Origin: Talinum fruticosum
Taxonomy: Eukaryota; Streptophyta; Magnoliopsida; Caryophyllales; Talinaceae
DNA length: 64,000 nucleotides
Assembly (NCBI GenBank): GCA_021018815.1
Contig: JAITYX010000049.1
Location: forward strand, 3,286,001 to 3,350,000
Direction of reading: 5' to 3'
Made by a program: the position numbers and the translations under genes
Part shown: piece after piece, positions 22,357-36,522 of the stretch
Numbering within the stretch: the stretch's first letter is position 1
Layout of the letters: every line of letters starts with the position of its first letter
The notes under the pieces: generated by a model
What the model was told of the DNA's origin: nothing
Databases searched by the model: none
Seen by the model: only the letters and a program-made list of their open reading frames with translations

Positions 22357-23824
22357 TGAAGGTTTGCTCGTGGAGAGTCTAAGTCACCCTCGAGTAGGGT
22401 GAATAGGGTGATGAAGAAATATAAACAATTTTTGTAACAAATCAACTAAATAGCAAATTTTGAGTCTAGATTGGACTCGGAAAAGTGATAGCACAGATTT
22501 ACGTGGAAACCCTTCCGGGGTAGAAAACCACGGATAGTGCTAATCCAAGCACCAAGTCAAATGCACTACTTTGAATCCATAAAATACAAGGACTCGACTC
22601 TACCAGAATTGCTCCCTTAAACAACTCCTTACAATGTTTTCCTAGACTCGAAGTTACCTTATCTCGATCTAGTACTTCCCGACCGAGGTAACCTTTACAA
22701 TCGGGGACAACCGAGCTGAGTTGACCTTTGCAGCTCGGTCAAGGGACCTTACTCGGAAAGTAAGAAAAGAATGTGACTGATCACAAGACTTTCTTTACAA
22801 CTCGGAAAATATTAAATATAGACTTGGAGTTGTAAATAGAAGATTGAATAAGAGTGAGAACAATAATTAGTTCAAGTAATGTGTTTAGCAATATATTCAG
22901 CAATCTTCTAGTCTTGTGAGGTGGCTTCTACTTATATCCAACCAGGCAGAGTGACCGTTGAGTCCCGGCTCGGACGGAAGTCTTCACTAGTCTGTTGTAA
23001 CGGCTTTTCCGAGTCACTCGAAAAGATCCGTTCGGATGTGAACATTGTGCAATGACTCTTGGCTCCAAAAGATAGTCTAATCATTTGGTGGTGACTGAAA
23101 GTTGTGGTGGAAACAACCGCTAAGCCTAGAGTTGGAGTTTTCCAATTTTGGAAACAGACAACCCCGACACGGTGTCCGAGCCATGTCCGAAGTAGATAAA
23201 CCTTGTCTCGCTGGTGGTTAGCGGCTAGAAGTCGGTTGCTTTTGTATTTTAAAAATAAGTTAGCCTCGTTTGAATAACCTATAAAAGCAAACCACATTGG
23301 TTCTCAAAGTATGAAATACTTTGGTCCAGGATTAGGCACGATTAATAATTAAATTAGCACAATTAAAAGCTTAATTATCTTTGGCCTACAAGAATGGAAT
23401 TTTCCGAGTCTAATATTCAATATACTCAAATTCCATCTGAGTCAATCCTAAGGATGACCAAGTAGAGAGAATAAAATATCAGAGCATAACAACTTGATCT
23501 CGGTCAAATAATTTTAAAAGAAATAAACCGATTTAGAATAATAAATTAACGCTCGTAATTCTTTTGCGTTGAAATACACGTTAGTGCTCAAAATAAAAGT
23601 GTTAGAGAAATTATTTGAGCATGCGATAGTTCCGAGTGATGTTTGACATCGGTGTAGGAGATATGCAATAAGGTGCTTTCGAGTCAGTCGAATAAAATGA
23701 AAACTTACACAAGAGTGTCTATAGTGATCAGAATGACTTGAAATTAAAACTTAAGAGAGATAGGATTTATACCTGAGTCTTCATATAATACTCGGAATGA
23801 CCTAAAGTTAGAATTGAGTCTTCA
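22357..23824 (-). repeat. Full-length copia LTR shared by two internal regions (copy B)
   Basis: 1468 bp with inverted tips TGAAG and CTTCA. On the - strand it contains a TATAAGTAGAAG promoter-like box (about 22928-22938). Its downstream side has a primer-binding site and gag. Its upstream side has the end of an env-like ORF without the polypurine tract that precedes the LTR in copies A and G. Confidence 0.85.
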
Positions 23825-23829
23825 TTCTT

Positions 23830-25281
23830 CTTCTTTAAAGACTGTCGGTGGCTACGATTCTAAGGCGGGGGCTTTGGATTGATCGGCTTCGCCAGCCTCT
23901 TCTAAGGCACTCGAGTGTGATATGAGGAGATCACCTCGGACTCTTTGTTGCCCTGGTCCTTAAGCTGACCAACTTCTTCCTCTTTTGCTTCTTCTTCTTC
24001 TTCTACCCTTTCATCTTTTGCTTCCACTTCTTCCGCTTCAACTTCTTCCTTAACTTCGCCGATTTGGACTTAGAAGGGCTGAAGGACTCCTCGATTTTCC
24101 AAAGGATTCCGAGTCCTCAGCTGCCTTAGATTATCTCTCTTGGAGGCGTCTCGTATGTTCTCGTTGTTCCTCGATGATGTCCTTGAGCTTAGAAATCAGT
24201 TCTTGGTGCTCTCGGAGCTTAGACTAAGCTTGTTTCTTCATCAAAAGCAGAGTCGAATGAAGCCCTTGAAAGACTTCGAGTTGATTGTAACTCTTCAGTC
24301 GGAGAGGCAAACTTGTTGGCTATTTGTGCAAGTTGCTCAATAGAGGGAATAGGATGAGAAGTAGAAGGTCCAACAGGTAGCAAAGGTACCTCCGGAGTTG
24401 TCCGAGGCCGAGGCGGAAGAGAAGGAGGAGGAGGAGGAGGAGGTAACTCGGACGCATGAACCCGGACACCGGGTTCAACTTCCCGGTATCCTAGACCCGT
24501 AAGCTCAATCCTCCCAAGACAGACAGTAGGTTCCAAGCAAGCATTGGGGTCAAAAAGAAGAAGGATTTTGAATTGATTGAAGATATCGATCGAAGTGCTC
24601 CGAAAGGATATGGAGCAAATTTCTTAGAGCTGGCGAGCACAGTTGCCATCTACTGTAGAATGAAAGGGAAGAGGTCTACTTCGTAACCCTTAAGAATGTC
24701 GTAGAGAACCTAGAGAACTTTGGAGTTGGGTTTCTCTTTACATGAGTGATGAGAGAAGAAAGTTCTCATTAGAATAAAACAAAGAAGCCTAGTTTCTAAC
24801 TTCAGTTGAGTCGGAGAAAAACTCTTTCCGGACTCGGGAACCTCTTTAGCGTATTTTTCAAAGAAATCGTCGAGCAACTTTGTTGAATGGAACAGGGTTA
24901 GAATTGAGAAACAGAGTCTTCACAACAAAAACTATGTGAAATAAGCGAAGATTGATGCGAACGGTCTTGCCTTGGACTAGAGAAGTTATGACTTCTTTTG
25001 AGGCAATCATATGAGAGTAGAACTCAAACTCTAGGTTTAGATAAATGTACTCACAAAAATAGAGATAGTTGTACACACCGATTTTTACGATGTGTTACAA
25101 CCATGAAAAAGAAATTTTGGGAAAGAACTTGTCGTCCGTAATAAAGTATTGTGCCACAAAGTGTTTTGGTGCATCTTAGGCGGGCTCTTTGCCTTTCCCG
25201 GTAAAGCCTCGGTGCGAGTAGACTTGGTTCCGGCTTTATGGTGGCTAAACCTTCTTCTTGAGCAGCTCCTCTCTTAGGCAT
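23830..25281 (-). pseudogene. env-like third ORF of SIRE-like copia copy B
   Basis: The - strand ATG at 25281 opens MPKRGAAQEEG, a basic start shared with copy A. The middle matches the plant 'putative transposon protein' region seen in copy A (LNLEFEFYSHMIASKEVITS then LVQGKTVRINL; 25076-24858). The C-terminal part has YDILKGYEVDLFPF, a Pro-run (24440-24400) and a Glu/Ser-rich tail. Several stops and frame changes are present. SIRE/Maximus elements carry an extra ORF after pol, often called env-like; its role is not established. No reliable signal peptide or membrane segment is visible. Confidence 0.55.
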
Positions 25282-25879
25282 GTTTAGAGAGAAGAGATGG
25301 AGAGAGTAAAGCTAGAGGAAGAGTGGAGACTGGAGAAGATTGAGAATTTAAGAGAAAGAGAGAGAGAACACGAGTGAGCGAGAGAATTTTGAGACCGAGG
25401 AGAGCGAGAGTGCAAGCAAACAGTTGGTAAAGTGAAGAAAAGAAAGTGAAGCGATGCTGTTTATAGCAAGAGATGGCTTCCAACCGACTTTCGACTCAAA
25501 TACTAAGCAACAGTTCTCACACCGTTGAGTCGCTGTACGCAGTAATGACTAGTTTTTCCAATAGCTTTCTTCGAACAACTAGTTTCTGCCGACTATTCGC
25601 GTCACGAGAGAGAGAGAGAATAGAGAGAAGAAAGAGTTTTTGAAAACTTTTATAAAATTCTCCATTTATCTAGAGATGACCTCAGAATTTTGATGCCCAT
25701 TTTGCTCATAAGCCGAGTCCGACTCGAGTATCCGAGTGACTAAGAATACTAAGAAAACTAATAACTCATAACTTAGTCTCATTTTGATTCAAGTGATCCA
25801 TTTGTTATCTACTCAAGGCATATATCACTCAATCATAGAAAAAATAACTCAAGCACTAAATCACATAATCATGTATTAA

Positions 25880-27080
25880 TCATGCCAAGTTCATTCCTAA
25901 TAAAGCAAAAATAATCTTCACTAAGAGCCTTAGTGAAAATATCAACTAACTGGAATTTTGTAGGAATAAATTCAAGTTCAATATCACCTTTCTCATAATG
26001 ATCTCTCAAAAAATGATACCTAACCTCAATATGCTTTGTCTATGAGTGATAAACTAGATTCTTAGTGATGTTGATTGCACTTTGATTATCACACTTAATT
26101 GGGATAGATGTAAATGATACTCCAAGATCCTTCAAGTGTTGCTTAATCAAGAGAATCTGAGCACAACAATCTCCAACTGCAATGTACTCAGCCTCGGTAG
26201 TTGATAGAGCAACCGAGTTTTGTTTATTTGATCTGCCAGGATATGAGGGATTGACCCGAAATTGATATGCTCCTGATGTTCTCTTTCTATCAACCTTGTA
26301 TCCAACGTAGTCAACATCTCGAGCATCCAGTGAGGGTCGGTTTGAGTCCTTTGAAAACCATAGACCAAGATTCCGAGTCCTTGCAAGATATCTAAATATT
26401 CTCTTGCCTCATTGAGATGTGATTCCTTAGGATTAGCTTGAAATCTTGAACAAAGGCAGACACATAACATGATATTTGGCCTACTAGATGTGAGATAGAG
26501 TAGAGATCTAATCACACCTCTGTAGAGTTTCCGATCTACATGTTTACCTTTCTCGTCCGAGTCCAGTTTCAGATCGATACTCATAGGTGTTGTTGCATGC
26601 TTCACATCTTGTAGCTTGTACTTCTTCAATAACTCCTTGGTGTACTTCGATTGATGGACATAGATGTCATCCTTATCTTACTTGATTTGGAAACCAAGAA
26701 AGAAATTGAGTTCTTCCATCATACTCATTTGGAACTCCTGTCTCATTAACTCGGAAAAATTTAGGAGGTTGCTCAACATAGACTTTTTCTTGAATACAAC
26801 CGTTGAGAAATGCACATTTAACACCCATTTGATAAAACTTCATGCTAGATGCAACTGCTAAGAGAAATTTAATTGCCTCAATCATAGCAACAGGTGCAAA
26901 GGTTTCCCATAGTCAATTCCTTCTTCTTTGTTATACCCCTGAGCAACTCATCCGGCCTTATTTCGACCACCAAACCTCCTTATCCAGTTTGTTCTTGAAA
27001 ACCCATTTGGTTCCTATTACTGTGTAGTCGAAGGTCATTTTGTAAAAGTCCGAGACTTGGTTTCTTTCAAATTGATTCAG
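25880..27080 (-). pseudogene. copia reverse transcriptase and RNase H of copy B
   Basis: Frames on the - strand show VKCAFLNGCIQEKVYVEQPP (reverse transcriptase; 26885-26673), then YKLQDVKHATTPMSIDLKLD and LYRGVIRSLLYLTSSRPNIM (26629-26147, connection/RNase H). The RNase H end has IKCDNQSAIN and FIPTKFQLVDIFTK (to about 25880). The YVDD block is missing, so an internal deletion removed part of the polymerase. Stops split the frame. Confidence 0.8.
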
Positions 27081-27099
27081 TTCCTCTTGAATGGCCTCT

Positions 27100-28085
27100 A
27101 CCCATTCGAGGTTAGTTAAGGCTTCTAGTACATTTTTAGGTTTAGTTAATGAGATAAATGCTAAAAATGCACATAGATTTTACGAAGAAGAACGAGTTCT
27201 TACCCACTCGTTGATATCGGAAAGTATATTATCGGGTGGGTGACTGGATGCGTATTCGAAAGCTTTATCTCGTCCTCTAGTTTACTAAGTTCGTTGGTTG
27301 AATTGGCTGATCTTCAGTTGGTTGCTTTTGCTGAACTTTTACATTGGCTTGTTCTTCAACATTCTGAGTTGGCTCTTAAACTTATTCATTCCGAGTCACT
27401 TTAGTTTGAATCTGCTCATTCTAAGTTACCTCAACTCTTTTGTTTTCACTCATTCTAAGCTCAGCTTCAGCAATATCATCTTTATCTCTGTTAAGCTTGA
27501 GATCCGAGAAGGTGGATTCACTTGTTCTCGCCATGGTCAATCTCATCAAAGACAACATGGATGCTTTCTTCCACTTTGTTGGTTCTTTTGTTAAAAACTC
27601 TATAAGCTTTATTGTGAGATGAGTAACCCGAAATATACCTTCATCCGACCTTCCATCAAACTTAGTCACATGTTCCTTACCATTGTTATGCACATAGCAT
27701 TTACAACTGAATGGTTTGAAGTAGGAGATGTTGGGCTTCTTTCCCTTGTATAGCTCATAGGGTGTCTTCTTCAAGATGGGTCCGATGAGGCATCCGTTGA
27801 GTGTATAGTTTGCTTTGTTGACTACCTCAGCCCGGAAATAGTAAGGTAGATAATTTTCAATCATCATTGTCCTTCCTATTTCTTTAAGAGTTCTATTGTT
27901 TCTCTCCACTACTGCATTTTGTTTAGAAGTTCTTGGTGCTGAGAAGTTGTGGCACATGCCATTCTTGTCACAGAGGTATGATTCCCCATCGTCATTACCC
28001 CATGCTTTGTTGATTGCCTCGCTGAAACTTTCATTAGTCACCCACATGTGCTCAAAGCGTTTTCTACGGCGTGTCCTCATTAACG
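27100..28085 (-). pseudogene. copia integrase, C-terminal part, copy B
   Basis: 28080-27421 encodes the second half of a copia integrase: HNFSAPRTSKQNAVVERNNR carries the catalytic Glu. It is followed by TLKEIGRTMMIENYLPYYF, NGCLIGPILKKTPYELY and KGKKPNISYFKPFSCKCYV. The zinc-binding region and the first catalytic Asp are missing, because the copy is broken at its start. 27420-27100 is the integrase-RT linker with stops. Confidence 0.85.
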
Positions 28086-28799
28086 TTATCCTGGGGCTGA
28101 TAAATTTTTAGCATGATTGGGAGATAGTCATAGAATGTTTCATACAAATAGGTCACGAAGGCATTGGGGAATATTTTTGGCCACTCGACTTAAGCACAAA
28201 ACTTGTCCGACCCCTCGTCCACGCACTCAATGTCATCCCTACCGTTCAACCAAATGAAGTCATGCTCAGTAAAATTCAGGTAAAAAGCCGACAATCATCC
28301 TAAGTTTGCTTGAAAGTGTCTAAGATGGCTTGAGTCCTCAAAGCATCACCCGTCTTTTCAAATTTGTAAAAGATTTCATTATAATCTCCACCCACCAACC
28401 ACAACAACAAAGAGTTAACTCATAAGTCCTTTATAGCTCACGTGTCTTCACCTTGATCTAGGTTTCTAGCCAACAGTATAGGCTCATGAAGTGCCATAAA
28501 TGATCATCCCTTCCCAAACAAACCTCAACATCGATATGTTTAAAGAAGACGAGAGAAATGAAACACGTATTTTAGTCCCAAAGAATGGAGAGACCACTAG
28601 TTCTCCCTCTACTATCAACACCCAAAGCATTGAAATCGTCAATGCTTTTTTAAGTTTGTAAAAACCTTCATAATACTAAGCTTGGTCTCACAAGGACGAC
28701 CAAATTTAGCTTATTCTTCTTTAAGAGATTATGGAGGTTAAGAACTACCCTGGGGTTGCCGAGCCCTTAAAAGTTTAGGCATAAGATACTCATTGTGAC

Positions 28800-29055
28800 A
28801 GGTGTGGTAGATCGAAATTCGTCGCCTCGACTAGACTAGTGCTCGACAAAAATTCGATACTCGATTATTTTCGGGTTAGACAATTCGAATAAGCTTCAAT
28901 TCTGGTTAAAATCGGGTTCGACACAACAGAAATAGGAAAATCTGATGTCCGAATTTAAAATTCGGACAAAAAAGTCATGTCTCGAACCCAATTTTCTCCA
29001 GATTAGACAAATTCGTGTAATCGGGTCGGACGAATTTTTGCTAATGCTAGGTCTG
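28800..29055. repeat. Dispersed repeat R1, copy a
   Basis: About 230 bp matching 38530-38785 in the same orientation, with shared words GACAATTCG.ATAAGC, AAAATTCGGACAAAAAA and TCGGGT.G.AC, and the common end GC.AGCACTAGG/GCTAATGCTAGG. It is noncoding and of unknown class. Confidence 0.7.
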
Positions 29056-30240
29056 GACTTATGCCCACAGCGTCATCAACAACTCCGCACTTTCCTCTCA
29101 CCCTCTTTCCCTTTTCCTCACATCTCTAATTTTTTGTTTCCCAGATTCTCTAGCATCAATCACCATGTCATTGCTTATCTCCTTACTCCCCCAACCGCTT
29201 TGTTGCCATTCTCACCTACTTAATGTCCTTCTAAAGGCGGTTTCATTTTAGCACGAGTTGCACTATAATAGTTTTGTAATTCCAAGTAACTTACGTTTAT
29301 ATTCCTTCTACTCATCCTTTGCCCCCTCATATTTCATTTGATTGGTGAAGCTTGAATTCTCGGTCTATACTCGGAGCTTCTCCTCCAAGGTTGTTCCATG
29401 AAATAGCTCACGAGTCCCTATATGCATATCCCAACAACCCGCATGCATAGCGGAAGTCGGGAGTTTGACATATTTGAGCTCTATCCACTTGGGTTTCCCT
29501 CCATAGTCACCTTGATACCCCTCCTTAACAGCTTGAAGATGTCCACTTTAAGTCTATGTTAGGAATAGAGCATCTTGAGCGGAAGTGATTCGAATGAACA
29601 AAATGATAATTTGAAGTATAAACAACGAAGATAAAGGCACTAAATCAAGTAACACAAGGATTTATGTAGAAACCCAATAAGGTAAAAAGCCATGGAGGCA
29701 GCGAGCACAATAATTCACTATGAGTTTGAAATAATACAAACTAATCACAATCGAACCGACGATTTGATCAACGATGAAAATACAATTCTCTCACAATTCT
29801 CTCTCAACCTCACTTAACAACGGAGGAGGAATAATGCCTTACTTGCATATGAAAACCGCTTAAGAACCTCTACAAAAACTGCAGCAAAATCCACGGAAAA
29901 ATAACGGTTGTAACGGTTGAAGCATCCTGGGACGGTCATGCCGGATACAGGTACACACGTGCCATGTGGCACAGGAACAACCGTGCCACCCTTACGTTTC
30001 TTCCTCGCTATGCGTTTCTTGCAGCTTGTTCCGGCACGCTTGGGAAGGCATGGTCAAGACAAAATACAGCTAGCCCGTTCCATCAAAATGCAAAGCAAGG
30101 GAGATTTGAGGCACATGCCAACAATCTCCACCTTGGATCAAATATCCCCAACCAACAAATGTGCACCTCCAAAATATCCCGAAGGGTGAAGCCCGAAAGG
30201 GCATAGCCCCAAAGGGCAATCAAAGTTGTGAACACCAAAG

Positions 30241-30793
30241 TTAGTTCAAGCGATGCTTGAACCTAGCAAAAGAAAATGGCTTGAGTAGACCTTTGTCAAT
30301 CATATGGCCTAACCGAACACAACATGAAGAAGATGAAGGTATAAAGACATCATGAGAACCGCTCATAGTACAACCTTGTAGGATATAGAGGCCATCATGC
30401 CTCACACCTTTCATGAGCAACCGAGTGCCTTTGGAGATTTTGAGAACTTCACCTTGAGCCAAATATGTGCACCTTTTAGATTCAAGAGTGCCAAGAGAGA
30501 TGAGGTTACGCTTCAAATTTAGAACACGACGAACATTAGATAAAGTTCGATAACGCCGTCATGAGTCTTGATTCAAACACTACCAATACCGGCAATTTTG
30601 CAACTAGTTTTGTTGCCCATGTGAACAACACCTGAATTAAGAGATTCATACGTAGAAAACCAATCCCTATGGAAACACATATGAAAAGTTCAACCGGAAT
30701 CAAGAATTCAATAAGAGTCATTCTCCTTTTCAAAGGGTGTAGCAAAGAAAGCGTCACCATTTGACTCCTCATCAACAAATGCAGCTTCACCAT
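30241..30793 (-). pseudogene. copia D protease and pre-integrase remnant
   Basis: After a frame change, ILDSG.TFHMCFHRDWF shows the protease active-site block, with a stop next to it. SCKIAGIGSV and LKRNLISLGTLE follow, then the pre-integrase segment (GLYILQGCTMSG and RLGHMIDKGL). The integrase zinc domain ends at the deletion, about 100 bp before the polypurine tract. Confidence 0.75.
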
Positions 30794-30841
30794 GAGAAGA
30801 TTAATGACATTGTTTGTTGTCTTCTTCTTTCTCCTTATTTT

Positions 30842-31560
30842 TCAACTTAAAACACTCATAAATATCATGGCCCGACTTACGGCAATAACGATAGGGTTTT
30901 TCGGATTTACGTTTCGAAATTTAGGTTTGGGACACTTCTTTTCACTAACGATTAAGCCCTCGGCTTTATCACCACGCACCTCAAGATCGTAATTCTCTTT
31001 AGATAGAAGATTAGATTTAACATCCTCAAATGATAGCAGCTCATTATTACTATATAAGAGGATTTCTTTGAAATGCTCATAAGAGGGCGGCAATGAAACA
31101 ACCAACAAAATAGCTTTATCCTCCCCTTCAATTTTAACTTCTAAATTCCCCAAAGCAATAAGAATAGAGTTAAACTCATCTAGATGTTTTCGAATAGGAG
31201 TATCTTCGGCCATAGAGAACGTATGCACACGCTGTTTGAGACGGATCTTGTTGGCAAGACTTTTGGTCATGTAAAGTTGATCTAAACGAAGCCAAAGATT
31301 CGCGAAGTTGTCTTGTCCATCACCTCACGTAGAACATGAGGCGCCAAGCATAAGTGAATTGCTTGAAATAGCTTTCTCATCAAGCTGCTCCCATTGCTAA
31401 TCGGTTATAGAATCGGGTTTCTTTCCGACAAAGCCTTCTTCAACCCGTCATCGTGTAAAGAACGGTAGTCATCTAAACTTTCCGGATGCTGAAGTTGATT
31501 TCACCATCGAACTTCGAATATCGAATTTCATGACGGAAGACATCCTTGAATCGAAATGCT
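30842..31560 (-). pseudogene. copia D gag
   Basis: 142 codons are open from 31270 to 30842: RLKQRVHTFSM-type start, TPIRKHLDEFNSIL, LLVVSLPPSYEHFKEILL and LSFEDVKSNLLSKE, all standard copia gag (UBN2) blocks. The upstream part to 31560 is in other frames. The zinc knuckle downstream is degraded. It encodes the particle protein in intact relatives. Confidence 0.8.
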
Positions 31561-32094
31561 CTTATACCACTTGTTAGGAATAGAGCGACTTGAGCGAAAG
31601 CAATTCAAATGAACCGAATGATAATCAAAAGTATAAACAACAAGATGAAGGCAATAAATCAAAAAACACAAGAATTTATGTGGAAACCCAATAAGGGAAA
31701 AAACCACGGAGGCAACAAGCACAACCATTCACTATGAGTTTGAAAGAGTACAAATCAATCACAATTGAACCGACGATTTGATCAACAATGAGAATACAAT
31801 TCTCTCACAATTCTTTCTCAACCTCACTTAACAATAGAGGAGGAATAATGCCTTACTTGCATATGAAAAATTGCTCAAGAACGTCTACAAAAAACTACAG
31901 CAAAATCTAAAATTTAGATATTTAGGTGACATTAGAATATCTACTCATCTAGTTCGAAAAACCTCCCCAACTTTGCACCAAGTTGTTCAACAAAAGCGAA
32001 GATTTTCTTCTTCATCGGCAACTCACAAACCTTGACGCATAACTTTGCGGTATCAAACTTAATTTATGAAGGAAGTACGTTACCATGAAGAGGT

Positions 32095-32100
32095 CACGTG
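32095..32100. promoter_or_regulatory. G-box core about 700 bp upstream of petC
   Basis: CACGTG palindrome. G-boxes are common in light-regulated plant promoters, but this one lies in LINE-derived sequence, so relevance to petC is only a possibility. Confidence 0.2.
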
Positions 32101-32399
32101 CCTAACGAAGATGTTTTTATAAATTGGTAGAAAAATTTCTTGTTGACATTTTGTTGGTTTTTAGTACAAAAACCAATAGGAATTCACCATCAAATGAAAA
32201 CAATCCAATAGGATTATTAGACATATAGCAGCCATATCATTGGCTAATTTAACAAAGTGAAGTAGTACACATTCGGATATCCTCTTTCCCACTACTGGAA
32301 TGGATTGTAGCTAATCATAATTAACAGCATATGATTGGGTATCAGTCACTCACAAGTCCCAAACATAGCTACGTAAAAATGTCAATTTACAATCAACAA

Positions 32400-32794
32400 A
32401 GTGTGAGATTGAGATGATAACGATCTCATCGCTTAATAAAAAGGACAACAAACATTCAAATTTTTAACAGTATATTTCTTAAAAAAATTTTAGACGAGAA
32501 TGAGATCACACTCTTCATCAAATTAAAAAATATCAATTCACATCGAAGAGACCATGTAACCCGACTCACGTTACTATGAAGAGATTCAAATGGTGAGTTG
32601 AAAAAAGAAATCAAAATCGTGTGGCTACACAACCGCACTTTATCTTCTTCCTCCGCATCCGTCACCTTATCCACGAAATCGTGGCTGCCAACTTGTATCT
32701 CACCGCGCCTTTTGCTTCAAATTGTCATCCACCCCTTCAATCGCAAAATTCCTCAACCCATCTTTTCTCTGTAGAGAATAGTACACAGATTTCC
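32400..32794 (+). promoter_or_regulatory. petC promoter and 5' leader region
   Basis: No TATA box is apparent in the 150 bp before the ATG, as in many nuclear photosynthesis genes. Two I-box-like GATAA cores occur on the reverse strand (TTATC at 32640-32644 and CTTATC at 32666-32671), followed by a CT-rich leader. The transcription start cannot be placed from sequence alone. Confidence 0.35.
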
Positions 32795-35512
<2,718 letters not shown>

Positions 35513-36522
35513 ATATGTTTCCCCTTCACTATTCACCTCTCTTCCTCAAATTCATTGCTAAAGGTGTATCATTTTCTTATGTATAATGCAAAACCTAGAG
35601 ATACTCTGTATTATAAAGTTCATTATTTTTGTAAAATTAAATGTTCAAAGATGCAAGAAGAACTAGAAGACACATTCTTGCTATTGGAATTAAGTGCTGC
35701 TTGAATCTTATTAATTAAATAGTCGCTTGGTTCTTCAACTGATGATGCTTTGTTATTATTTGTATACAGCTCATATCTGTTGCACCCACTTTGTCGTTTT
35801 TGCGCATCATATTTTATATGGAGGAAAATATGATGTGCATTGTACCATTTTTGGGTTTGATTGCCTGGTTTACCTTTATCATGGTGCACCGAGGATTTCC
35901 TAAAGCAGGTTAGCAAGTATAAGAGGAACACCGTTACTTGCTGAACAGGTTACTGCATATCTAGAAAGATTCTCATTTGCAAGAAGCGTGATTGATGTTG
36001 ATATTACTTTGCATCGGATGAGATCACATTAAAGGATAAGGATATAGGTAACAATTTACACAAAATAGAGGATAAGCAATGAAAATGACGGAATTGCATG
36101 CTAAAGAATAAATTCATTAGTGAGGCAATGAAACTTATCAAGGAGTGTAATGAGGTGGATTTATTCTTAGGCTTTCCAACTGATGGAATGACTTATGATT
36201 GGCTCACCAAAAAACTTTATGAAAAGAGGACATCTTATTACATGTAGTCCATATGGATATGTGACAGAGTCTATTTCTTAACTATGTTTTTAATGTGTTT
36301 GTGAGTTTCTACATTTTTCTTGTTAGAAAACAATTTCGGATATTTTGTTAGCTTTATGTTTGAATGTGTGATGTGTGTTAGTTGTCCTATTTATTTTTTT
36401 TCCATGAATCATGGACATGGTGTAATCTAACTTTATGTTTGTATTGAAAAACTTTAGATCTGTATCTTAGACTTTGTTATTTGTGTTAATGTCCTCATGA
36501 ATTTCGCACTTGTTTTATGTAG
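35513..36522. other. petC 3' flank, no gene recognised
   Basis: AT-rich sequence. The petC 3' UTR and poly(A) site should lie in the first 150 bp, with AATGCAAAA and TTATAAAG-type signals near 35585-35615. A 39-codon open frame at 36128-36247 (starting MKLIKECNEVDLFLGF) is not recognised. No 5' end of the Harbinger element downstream could be found here. Confidence 0.5.

Larger units (their letters stand above)
20578..28085 (-). mobile_element. SIRE/Maximus-like Ty1/copia copy B, tandem or permuted arrangement
   Basis: Read on the - strand from high to low coordinates, the order is: integrase (28080-27421), reverse transcriptase and RNase H (27080-25880), env-like third ORF (25281-23830), full LTR (23824-22357), primer-binding site and gag (22356-21358), then an LTR lacking U3 (21357-20578). 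The central LTR thus ends one internal region and starts another, as in a tandem pair or a linearised circle. The high-coordinate end is broken at about 28085 against LINE sequence. All coding parts carry stops or frameshifts. Confidence 0.8.
29557..31908 (-). mobile_element. Ty1/copia retrotransposon D, internally deleted
   Basis: The 3' LTR (30123-29557, TGTTGGCATG...CCTAACA, 567 bp) and the truncated 5' LTR (31908-31572) are direct repeats. The primer-binding site on the - strand reads GTGGTATAAGAGC at 31570-31558. The polypurine tract AAGGTGGAGAT lies beside the 3' LTR at about 30124-30137. The inside holds gag, protease and the start of the pre-integrase domain, then jumps to the polypurine tract; integrase, reverse transcriptase and RNase H are missing. 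It lies inside LINE ORF1. It is a different family from copies A, B, C and G. Confidence 0.85.
28090..32150 (-). mobile_element. L1-type LINE remnant, split by copia D
   Basis: On the - strand, 32060-31930 encodes KLCVKVCELPMKKKIFAFVE, as in the DUF4283 domain of plant LINE ORF1. The frame resumes beyond copia D with LLRRGIKV and, after one shift, YVKLPDFRYACGLLGYAYRD, a decayed zinc knuckle (about 29395-29480). 28765-28380 then shows the endonuclease start (GLGNPRVVLNLHNLLKKNKL), the VDSRGRTSG region and GGDYNEIFYKFEKTGD. No reverse transcriptase follows. All pieces share strand and order, so one LINE copy explains them. A dispersed repeat sits between ORF1 and the endonuclease. Confidence 0.65.

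Noticed and set aside
32621..32794. In-frame upstream extension of petC from an ATG at 32621
   Set aside because: The ATG at 32795 gives MASSTLSP, the standard start of PetC transit peptides; the upstream part is CT-rich leader.
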